Shown piece by piece: positions 56,775-64,000 of a stretch of DNA of 64,000 nt; within the stretch, counting starts at the first letter, position 1, and every line of letters starts with the position of its first letter. Origin of the DNA: Flagellimonas pelagia (GTDB lineage: Bacteria > Bacteroidota > Bacteroidia > Flavobacteriales > Flavobacteriaceae). The notes beneath the pieces are model-generated. The model was not told the origin of the DNA. It saw nothing but the letters and a program-made list of their open reading frames with translations, and did no database searches. Location: positions 103,989 to 167,988 of the forward strand of contig NZ_QXFI01000031.1 in assembly GCF_003584135.1 (NCBI RefSeq), in the 5' to 3' direction. Made by a program: the position numbers and the translations under genes.

Positions 56775-57866
56775 ATGGAACACAACAATAACCGATTACT
56801 GTCCTTGGATTTTTATAGAGGTCTGACCATGTTTTTGCTTATTGCAGAATTTTCAAGTCTATTTGAATTCCTAGTGTCCCCGGAACTTCAGGGTACCCTT
56901 ATACATACCATTGGAGAACAGTTTCATCATGTGGAATGGGAAGGGTTGCATTTTTGGGATTTGATTCAACCATTTTTTATGTTCATTGTGGGTGTTTCCA
57001 TGCCCCTCTCCTTTTCAAAAAGAATGGCAAAGGGCGATACATACAAAGAATTGCAGAAACATGCTTTTAAAAGAGCTTTTTTAATGCTGGTTTTAGGATG
57101 GGCCTTATATTGTATCGACCCCGGAAAAATTGTTTTCAGGTTCCAAAATGTGTTGGCGCAACTCTCTGTCACCTACCTCCTTGCCTTTTTGGTCATCCGT
57201 AAAAAACCTATCGTCCAAATCGGGTTTTCCATCATCCTTATTTTAATCAGTGAGGCCATTTATAGATTTTTCTCCGTTGAGGGTTTTAACCATGCCTTTG
57301 TGCCCGGGGAAAATTTTGGTGCATGGTTCAATATTTTGATTTCAGGTGAAGAGGACAGTGGCCATTGGGCTATGTTCAATGCCATTCCCACCGCGGCGCA
57401 TACCATTTGGGGCGTACTGGCAGGCCAATTGTTAATCAGCAAGAGGACAACCAAGGAAAAGATCCAGCTTTTGGTCATTGGGGGTGTCACGGCCTTGATC
57501 ATAGGATATGGCTTCAGTTATGTAACGCCCATCATAAAACGTATTTCCACAAGTACATTTGTTCTTGTAGGTGGCGGGTGGTCACTATTGGCCCTTGCAT
57601 TGTGCTATTGGGTGATAGACGTCAAAAAATATCAGAAGGGAGTATTGTTCTTTGCCGTTGTAGGCATGAACCCATTGTTTATCTATTTGTTCGCGCATGT
57701 TGGTGGGGCCGAACTGATCAGAAAAATATTCTTACCATTTTCAAACGCCCTCTTCGGATGGACGGGAGCACTGAGCGCCCAGATACTATTGAGTATTGTA
57801 GTGCTCTTCTTCCTATGGTTCATTTGCTATTGGATGTATAAAAAGAAACTATTTATCAGAATTTAA
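56775..57866 (+). CDS. DUF5009/NagX-like membrane protein (HGSNAT-like acyltransferase family)
   Basis: 363 residues, about 10 membrane segments. The N-terminus RLLSLDFYRGLTMFLLIAEF and the segment HFWDLIQPFFMFIVGVSMPL with its conserved Asp are typical of the heparan-alpha-glucosaminide N-acetyltransferase-like/DUF5009 group; Bacteroidota members are often near amino-sugar genes (NagX). It may move or acetylate an amino sugar at the inner membrane; the activity is not established. The start lies just after a terminator, and the stop is 25 bases before the next lipoprotein gene. Confidence 0.8.
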   Translation: MEHNNNRLLSLDFYRGLTMFLLIAEFSSLFEFLVSPELQGTLIHTIGEQFHHVEWEGLHFWDLIQPFFMFIVGVSMPLSFSKRMAKGDTYKELQKHAFKRAFLMLVLGWALYCIDPGKIVFRFQNVLAQLSVTYLLAFLVIRKKPIVQIGFSIILILISEAIYRFFSVEGFNHAFVPGENFGAWFNILISGEEDSGHWAMFNAIPTAAHTIWGVLAGQLLISKRTTKEKIQLLVIGGVTALIIGYGFSYVTPIIKRISTSTFVLVGGGWSLLALALCYWVIDVKKYQKGVLFFAVVGMNPLFIYLFAHVGGAELIRKIFLPFSNALFGWTGALSAQILLSIVVLFFLWFICYWMYKKKLFIRI

Positions 57867-57891
57867 TCATTGGCTAAAAGAAGCTTGGATC

Positions 57892-59169
57892 ATGATGAAA
57901 AATCTTTTGTTCTTTCTTGGTTTAAACTGTTTTCTCATTGCTTGTGGTGGTGGAAACAATAGCAATCCCGATGAAAACCTGGAAGGTCAGGAGCAGGTAT
58001 TAAATGGTGGCGGTGTGAGCAGTTTTACCAAAGTACAACCTATGACCGGAATTGTAGTTTGGGATGGAAATCCGAATGCCAGCTCAGGAGCACACACCCT
58101 GGAATATTCCTATATGCTTTTTGAAGATGTGGTTTCCGAAAAAGGAGTCTATGACTGGACGGTTGTTGAAGATAAATTGAACGATATCGCCTCACGGAAC
58201 CATCAAGGCATCCTTCGTTTCAGATATACCTATGTGGGACAAAAAACATCGGTGCCGAAATACATTAAAGATTTACCGGATTATCATGAAACACAAGGGA
58301 TCAGTGAAGGCAGGGAAACATGGTTTCCGGATTGGTCGCATCAAGAATTACAGGACTTCACCTTGGAATTCTATGAAAAATTTGCCGAACGATATGATCA
58401 TGATAACCGATTGGCCTTCTTGCAGGTAGGTTTTGGATTGTGGGGAGAATACCATATTTATGATGGTCCATTTGTCTTGGGAAAGACGTTCCCTTCAAAA
58501 GAGTACCAAACCCTATTCTTGAATAGAATGAACACTTTGTTCACGAATCTTCATTGGTCTATTTCCATTGATGTTGAAGATGGCAATGTTACTCCATTTC
58601 GTGATAATCCCTCGTTATTGAATTTATCATTTGGTTTGTTCGATGATTCTTTCATGTCCGAGGAACATGCAACGGTCAACGAACAGCGTTTTAAATTTCT
58701 GGAACTGGAAACCCGCTATGTCAACAACCCGGTTGGGGGTGAATTCAACTATTATACGGATTATGATCAGCAAAATGTCCTATCACCCAATGGTCCACAT
58801 GGAGAGTCCTATGAATCGTTCATAAAACGATTCCATACCACCTACATGATCGGAAATGACCAATACAAGTATCAGTCGTTGGATAGGATAAAGGAAGCCA
58901 GCATCCACACCGGTTATAAGTTTGAAGTCACCAAATTTGTAAAATCCGATAACAAATCTTTGCTAACCGTACGAAATGTTGGAACAGCCCCCATTTATTA
59001 CGATGCCTATCTTTCCATTAACGGTAATAAATCCACCGCTTCCCTTAGGACTGTGCTGCCCAATGAAGAAAAGGAATTCACTATCAATTATGATGGGAAT
59101 GAAGATTTGGTGATTTCCTGTGACCGATTATTGAAGGGACAAACTATAGATTTCAAGAGGTCATTTTAA
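57892..59169 (+). CDS. DUF4832-type lipoprotein, candidate glycosidase
   Basis: 425 residues, lipobox FLIAC. It shares with the protein at 54368 the barrel motif LAFLQVGFGLWGEYHIYDG (175-192), with Glu186 in WGEY, and a C-terminal beta-sandwich ending in VISCDRLLKGQTIDFKRSF. The N-terminal half (LEYSYMLFEDVVSEKGVYDW, ILRFRYTYVGQKTSVPKYI) looks like a beta-galactosidase-type TIM barrel. No characterised relative is known to me. The two proteins differ strongly, so they probably do different jobs on the same glycan. Convergent with the GH31 operon. Confidence 0.68.
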   Translation: MMKNLLFFLGLNCFLIACGGGNNSNPDENLEGQEQVLNGGGVSSFTKVQPMTGIVVWDGNPNASSGAHTLEYSYMLFEDVVSEKGVYDWTVVEDKLNDIASRNHQGILRFRYTYVGQKTSVPKYIKDLPDYHETQGISEGRETWFPDWSHQELQDFTLEFYEKFAERYDHDNRLAFLQVGFGLWGEYHIYDGPFVLGKTFPSKEYQTLFLNRMNTLFTNLHWSISIDVEDGNVTPFRDNPSLLNLSFGLFDDSFMSEEHATVNEQRFKFLELETRYVNNPVGGEFNYYTDYDQQNVLSPNGPHGESYESFIKRFHTTYMIGNDQYKYQSLDRIKEASIHTGYKFEVTKFVKSDNKSLLTVRNVGTAPIYYDAYLSINGNKSTASLRTVLPNEEKEFTINYDGNEDLVISCDRLLKGQTIDFKRSF

Positions 59170-59219
59170 CATTCGAGCGACTGTCAATAGGGTGTTGCAC
59201 ATCAATTAAACTTAGATTA

Positions 59220-59260
59220 AAGGGCTATCACGATGAAATAATACCACCCCAATAGCCCTT
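59220..59260. terminator. hairpin between convergent operons
   Basis: Perfect 9-base stem AAGGGCTAT / ATAGCCCTT with a 23-base loop, 50 bases after the DUF4832-type gene. No good T-tract. The rest of the 275-base convergent gap shows nothing recognisable. Confidence 0.45.
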
Positions 59261-59444
59261 GCTAAAACTAACTAACAACTCAAACAATCTGTACTTTCAA
59301 GGTTCCCGTTCCTAAATTCTATAAAACGGTAACAGAATAACAAGTATTGGACCATAGGACTACCTATAAATTCAGCACTGTGGTTATCCGATACTTTTTC
59401 ATGTGAACCTTATCAATATTTTGCTTCGATACTCTGTATTAATC

Positions 59445-61106
59445 CTAATTTCTTGTGCCAACCTTGGTAAAAAAAGGAAGTCTACTTAATGGCACCTCAA
59501 TTTCTATGGTCTTGTTCCCTTTATAAATTTTACCCCTATCGTCTTGCCATTTTCCTTTAGGAAGAACCACTTTTCGCCTTAAATCACCTTTTGTTACTAC
59601 TGGAGCTACGATTATGTTATCTCCCAATACGAATTGATCCTTAATGGTTTCATAACCATCGTTAGGAAAGGCCAAAGCCATGGGTTTTACAATTGGCTCC
59701 CCTGTTTTTGAGGCCCGATCTGCCTGTTGAAGAATATAGGGACCCATCTTTTCATGGAGTTTTGCCGCTTCCAAACAATACCTTGCATTTTCTTTGGACA
59801 ACACTCGCCAAGGTGCCACCGAAAATTGCATCATGGGCATTAAGGCATGGACCTGGGCAGACCGTACGACCAATTCCTCATCTATGGAGGCAAGGTCTAT
59901 GAACGAACCATATTCCCCTCCCCCTATCATATCCGGGCATGTGTACGCATACCCCATCAAACTTTGGGACATCTGGTCAGGGATCAATTTTTGCAGATCT
60001 TCCCAATTATGTCCTTTATCCCGTAATCGTTGTGCCAAAGGCAAACCTGCCATTTTCCATGACGCCCGATATTCATTCAGGGGATAGTCCAATCCAAATT
60101 TGGCATATAGGGCCGTATGGTCGTTGGGCAAAACGTTTTCAAAAGAAACGATGCCATTTTCATAAAACTGGGCATCACCCGCATCGAATTTAAATCCATC
60201 CACTCCGTATTCGTCCACCAAGTGGTCCAACTGCTCCTTGAACCATGTATTGGTTTTAGGGTTAGTCAAGTCCAAACAAGCACTGGCGCCGTTCCACCAG
60301 CGTATAATAGCGGCTGTATCCTGGGTGTTTTTCCATTGTACCTCCTGATTTCCCTGTGGAACCTGCAAAAGCATGCCCTCTTTTGCCAGATAACGGAAAA
60401 CCTCAGAATCGGGACTAACGAAGGGGCATACCCATAGCATGACCAGAAACCCCATATCATGGAGTTTCTCGATCATTGCTTTAGGATCTTTGAATCGTCG
60501 AGGTGAAAAATTCCAAGTCCCATAGTCTTCCTGCCAGTTATCATCGATCATCAATACCCCTGGAGGGTACCCATTATCCAAAATGCCTTGGGCATATTTC
60601 AGGATATCTTCTTCATTTTGATCATAGATCAGCTCTATCCATGTATTGTATTGGGGATGTGTAAACAACTTTTCTTCCGGAATCTTACCATTGGGAGCGA
60701 AGAAATTTTTCGCCACATATTGGTATGCATCGCGTAAATTCTTGCCTGCACTCCCGTATTGAATCTCCCCAACCTTGGTCGTTATCTGTATGTGACCTTT
60801 GTAAAAGGTATATGTAATCGGGGTATCAGACCAAACATACCTGCCCTTACTGGAAAGCAGCATGGGTTGGGCCTGATTGCCCTCATCATTGGCCCATTGG
60901 TCATGACTTACCTCAGAATTGATATCATATGGTGTATTGTGTCCTTCAGTGCTTAGGCCACCCCACCAATATTCACCTTTCATAATGTCCAGATCAAGCT
61001 TATCCCCATTTTGAGAGTACGTGTTGAACATGGTCAGGGCCAGTACTGCAAAAGTTGCTATGGTCAATTTCATTCCTTTGTCTATCTTGTTTCGGACATT
61101 TTCCAA
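59445..61106 (-). CDS. GH31-family glycosidase (alpha-galactosidase-like)
   Basis: 553 residues with signal peptide (FAVLALTMFNTYSQ). GH31 barrel: GVLMIDDNWQEDYGTWNFSP near 190, LVMLWVCPFVSPDS, the nucleophile region VDGFKFDAGDA near 305, and CPDMIGGGEYGSF with the region of the acid/base Asp; WWNGASACLDLTN is a subgroup block. The small size and these blocks recall the bacterial GH31 alpha-galactosidase branch (as in Pedobacter) rather than alpha-glucosidases, but this is from memory. It overlaps the nucleotidyltransferase gene by 25 bases, so they are one operon controlled by two LacI sites. Confidence 0.87.
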   Translation of the reverse strand: MENVRNKIDKGMKLTIATFAVLALTMFNTYSQNGDKLDLDIMKGEYWWGGLSTEGHNTPYDINSEVSHDQWANDEGNQAQPMLLSSKGRYVWSDTPITYTFYKGHIQITTKVGEIQYGSAGKNLRDAYQYVAKNFFAPNGKIPEEKLFTHPQYNTWIELIYDQNEEDILKYAQGILDNGYPPGVLMIDDNWQEDYGTWNFSPRRFKDPKAMIEKLHDMGFLVMLWVCPFVSPDSEVFRYLAKEGMLLQVPQGNQEVQWKNTQDTAAIIRWWNGASACLDLTNPKTNTWFKEQLDHLVDEYGVDGFKFDAGDAQFYENGIVSFENVLPNDHTALYAKFGLDYPLNEYRASWKMAGLPLAQRLRDKGHNWEDLQKLIPDQMSQSLMGYAYTCPDMIGGGEYGSFIDLASIDEELVVRSAQVHALMPMMQFSVAPWRVLSKENARYCLEAAKLHEKMGPYILQQADRASKTGEPIVKPMALAFPNDGYETIKDQFVLGDNIIVAPVVTKGDLRRKVVLPKGKWQDDRGKIYKGNKTIEIEVPLSRLPFFTKVGTRN

Positions 61107-62011
61107 AGCTCCGTTGGGTAAATATGTTCTCTTTTTAATTCATAGATCGATCTTTGAACGATTTCCTTGTCTTCTTTGTACGTGACACCGAACCACTTGG
61201 CATTCGATTTTAAAACCTTTACGGTAACCAAGTCCAATTGCAACATTTCATTCACGATGTATGGAATATAAAATTCCGCCTTTAGACTTTCCTGGTTTTC
61301 TTCCAAGAATTTCAAGAATAGGTTTTCCGCAAACGCAAAACATTTAGGGGTAAACCCGAAAAAATTCATGGATACCACAGTATTTTCATCAATGGGAACG
61401 AAGTGTTCATTTTCATCCTTTCGCATTAACCGCCCATCAATTTTTTCAATGTGGGTCCTTTCTTTTATATCGGTGAGGTACCCATCTCCATCCACTTGGC
61501 ATTCTCCCCTGGAGACGAATCCGTAATCTGATATGGTGTTTTTCAACAGGTAGGACATGGTAAAAAAGTTGTACGATTCCTTGTCCGTTGTACCCAAAGC
61601 CTGAGCCATGGCCATGAAGGCTTCCCTTCCGTAAAAGTCATCCGCATTGATGATGGCAAAATTTTCGTCCACCACATCTTTGACCATTAAAAGGGCATGA
61701 CCTGTGCCCCATGGCTTTACCCTATCTGGGTTGATATACTTTTTTGGAACATTTTCCAGTTCTTGGTATACATAGACCACCTCAGCCTTCCCTTGTAATT
61801 TTGGGTTGAAGATTTCCTTGAACTCGCGCTCAAAACTCTTTCTGATGATGAACACGAACTTTCCAAATCCGGCCTGTAGTGCATCATAAATTGAAAAATC
61901 GATTATGGTGTCCCCTTGAGGGGTAAATGAGTCTATTTGTTTAAGACCTCCATAACGACTTCCCATGCCTGCGGCCAAGACCACCAATGTAGGTTTTGTT
62001 TTTTTCTGCAT
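61082..62011 (-). CDS. sugar-1-phosphate nucleotidyltransferase
   Basis: 309 residues, cytosolic. N-terminal pyrophosphorylase signature VVLAAGMGSRYGGLKQID (11-28) with G-x-G-x-R and K; INADDFYG near 120 has the metal-binding Asp. Family PF00483: uses NTP and sugar-1-P to make NDP-sugar. In Bacteroidota close homologues lie beside anomeric sugar kinases. It is the first gene of the operon with GH31, preceded by two LacI palindromes identical in type to those of the GHMP kinase 15 kb away. That pairs it with the kinase functionally: sugar to sugar-1-P to NDP-sugar (inference). Confidence 0.88.
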   Translation of the reverse strand: MQKKTKPTLVVLAAGMGSRYGGLKQIDSFTPQGDTIIDFSIYDALQAGFGKFVFIIRKSFEREFKEIFNPKLQGKAEVVYVYQELENVPKKYINPDRVKPWGTGHALLMVKDVVDENFAIINADDFYGREAFMAMAQALGTTDKESYNFFTMSYLLKNTISDYGFVSRGECQVDGDGYLTDIKERTHIEKIDGRLMRKDENEHFVPIDENTVVSMNFFGFTPKCFAFAENLFLKFLEENQESLKAEFYIPYIVNEMLQLDLVTVKVLKSNAKWFGVTYKEDKEIVQRSIYELKREHIYPTELWKMSETR

Positions 62012-62128
62012 TTGATTTCTATACTATTGATATTCTGATTCTTACAAATCCATTTATTGAAACATCAAATTGAATTTGAATCGAACTTACGTATTTTTTA
62101 CCCAAGAAAAAAACAAAACGAATAAAAA

Positions 62129-62165
62129 TGTGCTCGAACACACTAAAAAAGTGTTTTCGAGCACA
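62129..62165 (-). promoter_or_regulatory. two LacI-type operator palindromes
   Basis: TGTGCTCGAACACA (62129-62142) and TGTTTTCGAGCACA (62152-62165), centres 23 bases apart, as in the lacI-kinase region. They are 118 bases upstream of the nucleotidyltransferase start. The rest of this 347-base gap up to 62358 holds no recognisable gene; a stop-broken stretch at about 62197-62301 may be a decayed coding tail. Confidence 0.85.
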
Positions 62166-62358
62166 TTTAATATCATCCAACAATTCCAACGGCCTTAGAC
62201 GTACTCAAAAATTGGAGGAACTCACGGGTTATGTAGTATAGCCCATCCTTGAGGATAAGTTGGTGGAGATTCTTACCTATTGTTTTAATCGGAGTTGGTA
62301 ATCATTCTTTAACAAAACCTTTCATAACATCGATCTATTAAGCATCGGAAAGAGTATA

Positions 62359-62994
62359 TTATTCTTCAATCAAAAAGGTATATGAACCAGCAGTAAGGTC
62401 TATCCCTTGGTTTTGGACTTCTTCTGTGGTAAATTCCTTGTCTCCTAGCTTTATTTTCACACCTTTCAAATAAAGTACGGCTTTACTGTTCGGGGGAACT
62501 TGACAAGAGTATTCAACGTGGTTCCCACGTCTTTTCCATTTTGATATGATCAGACCGTATCTACTTTCGAATTCAGCTTCAAAGTGGTTCAGCCCATTCA
62601 CAAAGTTTGGCCTCAAAATGAAGCTTTTGAACCCTGGGGATTGTTCATTTGGCAAAATACCTCCAAGGCTTTTATAGAACCATGCGCTAATGGCCCCAAA
62701 CATGATATGGTTCCGCGACAAATCCGAAGAGGCATCAATGTCCCAATTCTCATAAAGTGTTGTAGCTCCATTCTTGATCCACCAACCCCATGAAGGATAA
62801 GTTTCTTGAGAAGCAACGGTAAACGCCAAATCTGCATAGCCGTTTTGGCTCAAAGCTCCCAAAAGAGTCTTGGTACCAAGAAGGCCCACATCTATATGGT
62901 TTGTTTTTTTGACTTCCAAAGCTAGGTTATCGGCCACCTTTTGCTTAAGCGAATCGGGCACCAGTCCCCAATATAGGGGTGCACTCAATTCGGT
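62359..62994 (-). pseudogene. GH78 alpha-L-rhamnosidase C-terminal fragment, cut by IS
   Basis: About 212 codons homologous to the end of GH78 rhamnosidases: GLLGTKTLLGALSQNGYADL, YPSWGWWIKNGATTLYENW, SRNHIMFGAISAWFYKSLGG (late barrel with catalytic-region residues), then the C-terminal beta-sandwich to the stop. The N-terminal two thirds, including most of the catalytic barrel, is missing because an IS481-type element lies at its 5' side. The frame runs some 24 codons into the IS end, which is not GH78 sequence. The remainder may lie beyond the window if it was only split. No promoter, so inactive. Confidence 0.85.
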
Positions 62995-64000
62995 TGTGAC
63001 TACGTCAACTAAAAGTGTACTATTTTGATAATAAATCAAGAGACACTTTTGACATGGAAAAGACAAGAGAAATTGAGCAATACTTAAGATGGAAGTTCAA
63101 ACTAAGAGTACTTGAATTTGCAAAAGATTATGGAAAGGTCAAGGAGACCTGTGAAATGTTCAATGTTAGCAGGAGCAGCTATTTTAATTGGAAAAGAAAG
63201 TTTGACAAACATGGAGCAAAGGGTCTTTTAAGGAAAAAGAGGGAAGCTGATACCTACCCCAATAGAATCAATCAGAAAACGGTTGATCTGATATTGGACC
63301 TTAGAAAGGAATACAAACTTGGCACATGGCGCATCAAATGGTATTTGGAAAGATATCACAGTATCAATGTCTCTGAATCAAGTGTCTACAGAACCCTGAA
63401 AAGGAATGGTATCAAGCCGCTCGAACGAGCCGTTACCAGAAAAGCGATGGGACCTAAACGCTATGCCAAGAAAACCCCGGGCCACCATGTTCAAGTAGAC
63501 GTCAAGTTCTTGGTTTTCCACACCAAAGAAGGAAAAAAGATAAAAAGGTATCAGTACACGGCGATTGATGATTGCACACGTATCAGAGCGTTGAAAGTAT
63601 ATGAAAGGCACAACCAATCAAGTTCCATTGACTTTATGGATTATGTGGTCGGTATGTTCCCGTTCCGAATCCATACCGTCCAAACCGACAATGGGCATGA
63701 ATTCCAATCCAAGTTCAATTGGCATGTGAAGGACCTTGGCATGGAGCACCGTTATATAAAGCCCGGAAGACCCCAGCTCAATGGAAAGGTGGAACGGTCG
63801 CACCTCACGGACAAAAAGGAGTTCTATCAACTATTGGACTACTCCGACGACGTGGATTTGAACAAAAAAATAAAGCAATGGGAAGACTTTTATAACTTTG
63901 ATAGACCACATGGTGCATTTAAGGGAAAGACACCCTATGAAATTTTAATGTATCACTTGAAAAAATAAGAATTCAGTGCCATTTTAGCTGAAGTAGCACA
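62995..64000 (+). mobile_element. IS481-family insertion sequence, complete
   Basis: About 1006 bases. Left terminal repeat TGTGACTACGTCAACTAAAA and right one, read inverted, TGTGCTACTTCAGCTAAAA, match at 17 of 19 positions after one gap. One transposase gene fills the inside. TGTG...CACA ends are usual for the family. The right end coincides with the last base of the window, so the target duplication cannot be checked. It interrupts a GH78 gene. Confidence 0.85.
63054..63968 (+). CDS. IS481-family transposase
   Basis: 304 residues from the ATG at 63054 (an ATG 13 codons earlier is less likely). N-terminal helix-turn-helix (VKETCEMFNVSRSSYFNWKR, about 26-45) and a second one (SVYRTLKRNGIKP), then the rve integrase core with DDE residues: Asp in VQVDVKFLVF, Asp in VQTDNGHEFQSKF, Glu in GKVERSHLTDKKEF. 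C-terminal DRPHGAFKGKTPYEIL is the family end block. It looks intact, so the element may be active. Confidence 0.92.
   Translation: MEKTREIEQYLRWKFKLRVLEFAKDYGKVKETCEMFNVSRSSYFNWKRKFDKHGAKGLLRKKREADTYPNRINQKTVDLILDLRKEYKLGTWRIKWYLERYHSINVSESSVYRTLKRNGIKPLERAVTRKAMGPKRYAKKTPGHHVQVDVKFLVFHTKEGKKIKRYQYTAIDDCTRIRALKVYERHNQSSSIDFMDYVVGMFPFRIHTVQTDNGHEFQSKFNWHVKDLGMEHRYIKPGRPQLNGKVERSHLTDKKEFYQLLDYSDDVDLNKKIKQWEDFYNFDRPHGAFKGKTPYEILMYHLKK

Noticed and set aside
62197..62301. Stop-broken frame reading like a coding tail (QKLEELTGYVV stop PILEDKLVEIL)
   Set aside because: Too short and interrupted; no recognisable family, so not listed as a pseudogene.
1..64000. CRISPR arrays, tRNA and rRNA genes, prophage
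   Set aside because: No regularly spaced repeats, cloverleaf-like gene, rRNA stretch or phage genes were seen.

Overview
The window looks like chromosomal DNA of a marine Flavobacteriaceae bacterium (Bacteroidota). The main evidence is three complete SusC/SusD pairs plus the start of a fourth SusC, TAnnTTTG-type promoter boxes, an ECF sigma/FecR pair, NrtR-type Nudix and LacI regulators, lipoprotein signals, Tat-like RRDF leaders on Gfo/Idh/MocA proteins, and moderate-to-low GC. The exact genus cannot be read from the sequence (Maribacter-, Zobellia-, Arenibacter- or Muricauda-like would all fit). Nearly all of it is polysaccharide- and sugar-utilisation DNA. No rRNA, tRNA or CRISPR was seen.

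Layout. (1) 1-197: 5' end of a SusC gene that leaves the window. (2) About 14.5 kb down to 0.4 kb, minus strand: a uronate operon (SDR mannonate oxidoreductase, uxuA, TRAP transporter DctP-Q-M, tandem DUF1080 protein, two Tat-type Gfo/Idh/MocA proteins, uxaC) running on into a seven-haem cytochrome c and a GMC oxidoreductase with its small subunit. A Nudix/winged-helix regulator and a GH29 fucosidase read the other way. (3) 16.9-25.0 kb, minus: FecR, ECF sigma, STN-type SusC, SusD and a DUF218 protein. (4) 25.2-36.8 kb: a SusC/SusD operon with no recognisable glycosidase, carrying instead an SGNH hydrolase, an SLC13 carrier, a repeat lipoprotein and an alpha/beta-hydrolase lipoprotein. It is divergent from a membrane-anchored putative DNA-binding protein. 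(5) 36.8-41.0 kb, minus: a second GMC, Gfo/Idh/MocA, small subunit and NagB-like set. (6) 41.2-45.6 kb: GH43, a TIM-barrel isomerase-like protein, a PIG-L deacetylase and a CBM9-like protein. (7) 45.5-62.2 kb: a LacI-controlled locus with a GHMP sugar kinase, SusC/SusD, a GH109-like glycosidase, two DUF4832-type lipoproteins, a PKD lipoprotein, a DUF5009 membrane protein, GH31 and a sugar nucleotidyltransferase. (8) 62.4-64.0 kb: a GH78 rhamnosidase fragment cut by an IS481-type element whose right end is the last base of the window.

How the parts fit. Region 2 gives import of a uronate and its conversion from glucuronate to fructuronate, mannonate and KDG; KDG kinase and aldolase are not here. 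The DUF1080, Gfo/Idh/MocA, GMC and cytochrome genes suggest that oxidative (3-keto type) glycoside cleavage feeds the same pathway. In region 7, five near-identical palindromes (TGTGyTCGArmACA-like) lie in the lacI/kinase divergent promoter and 15.5 kb away before the nucleotidyltransferase-GH31 operon. They tie a sugar-1-kinase, a sugar-1-phosphate nucleotidyltransferase and galacto-type glycosidases into one inferred regulon that salvages Gal or GalNAc to an NDP-sugar. The most novel-looking parts are this split regulon with two uncharacterised DUF4832-type candidates for glycosidases, and the glycosidase-free SusC/SusD-SLC13-esterase operon with its unusual membrane regulator.
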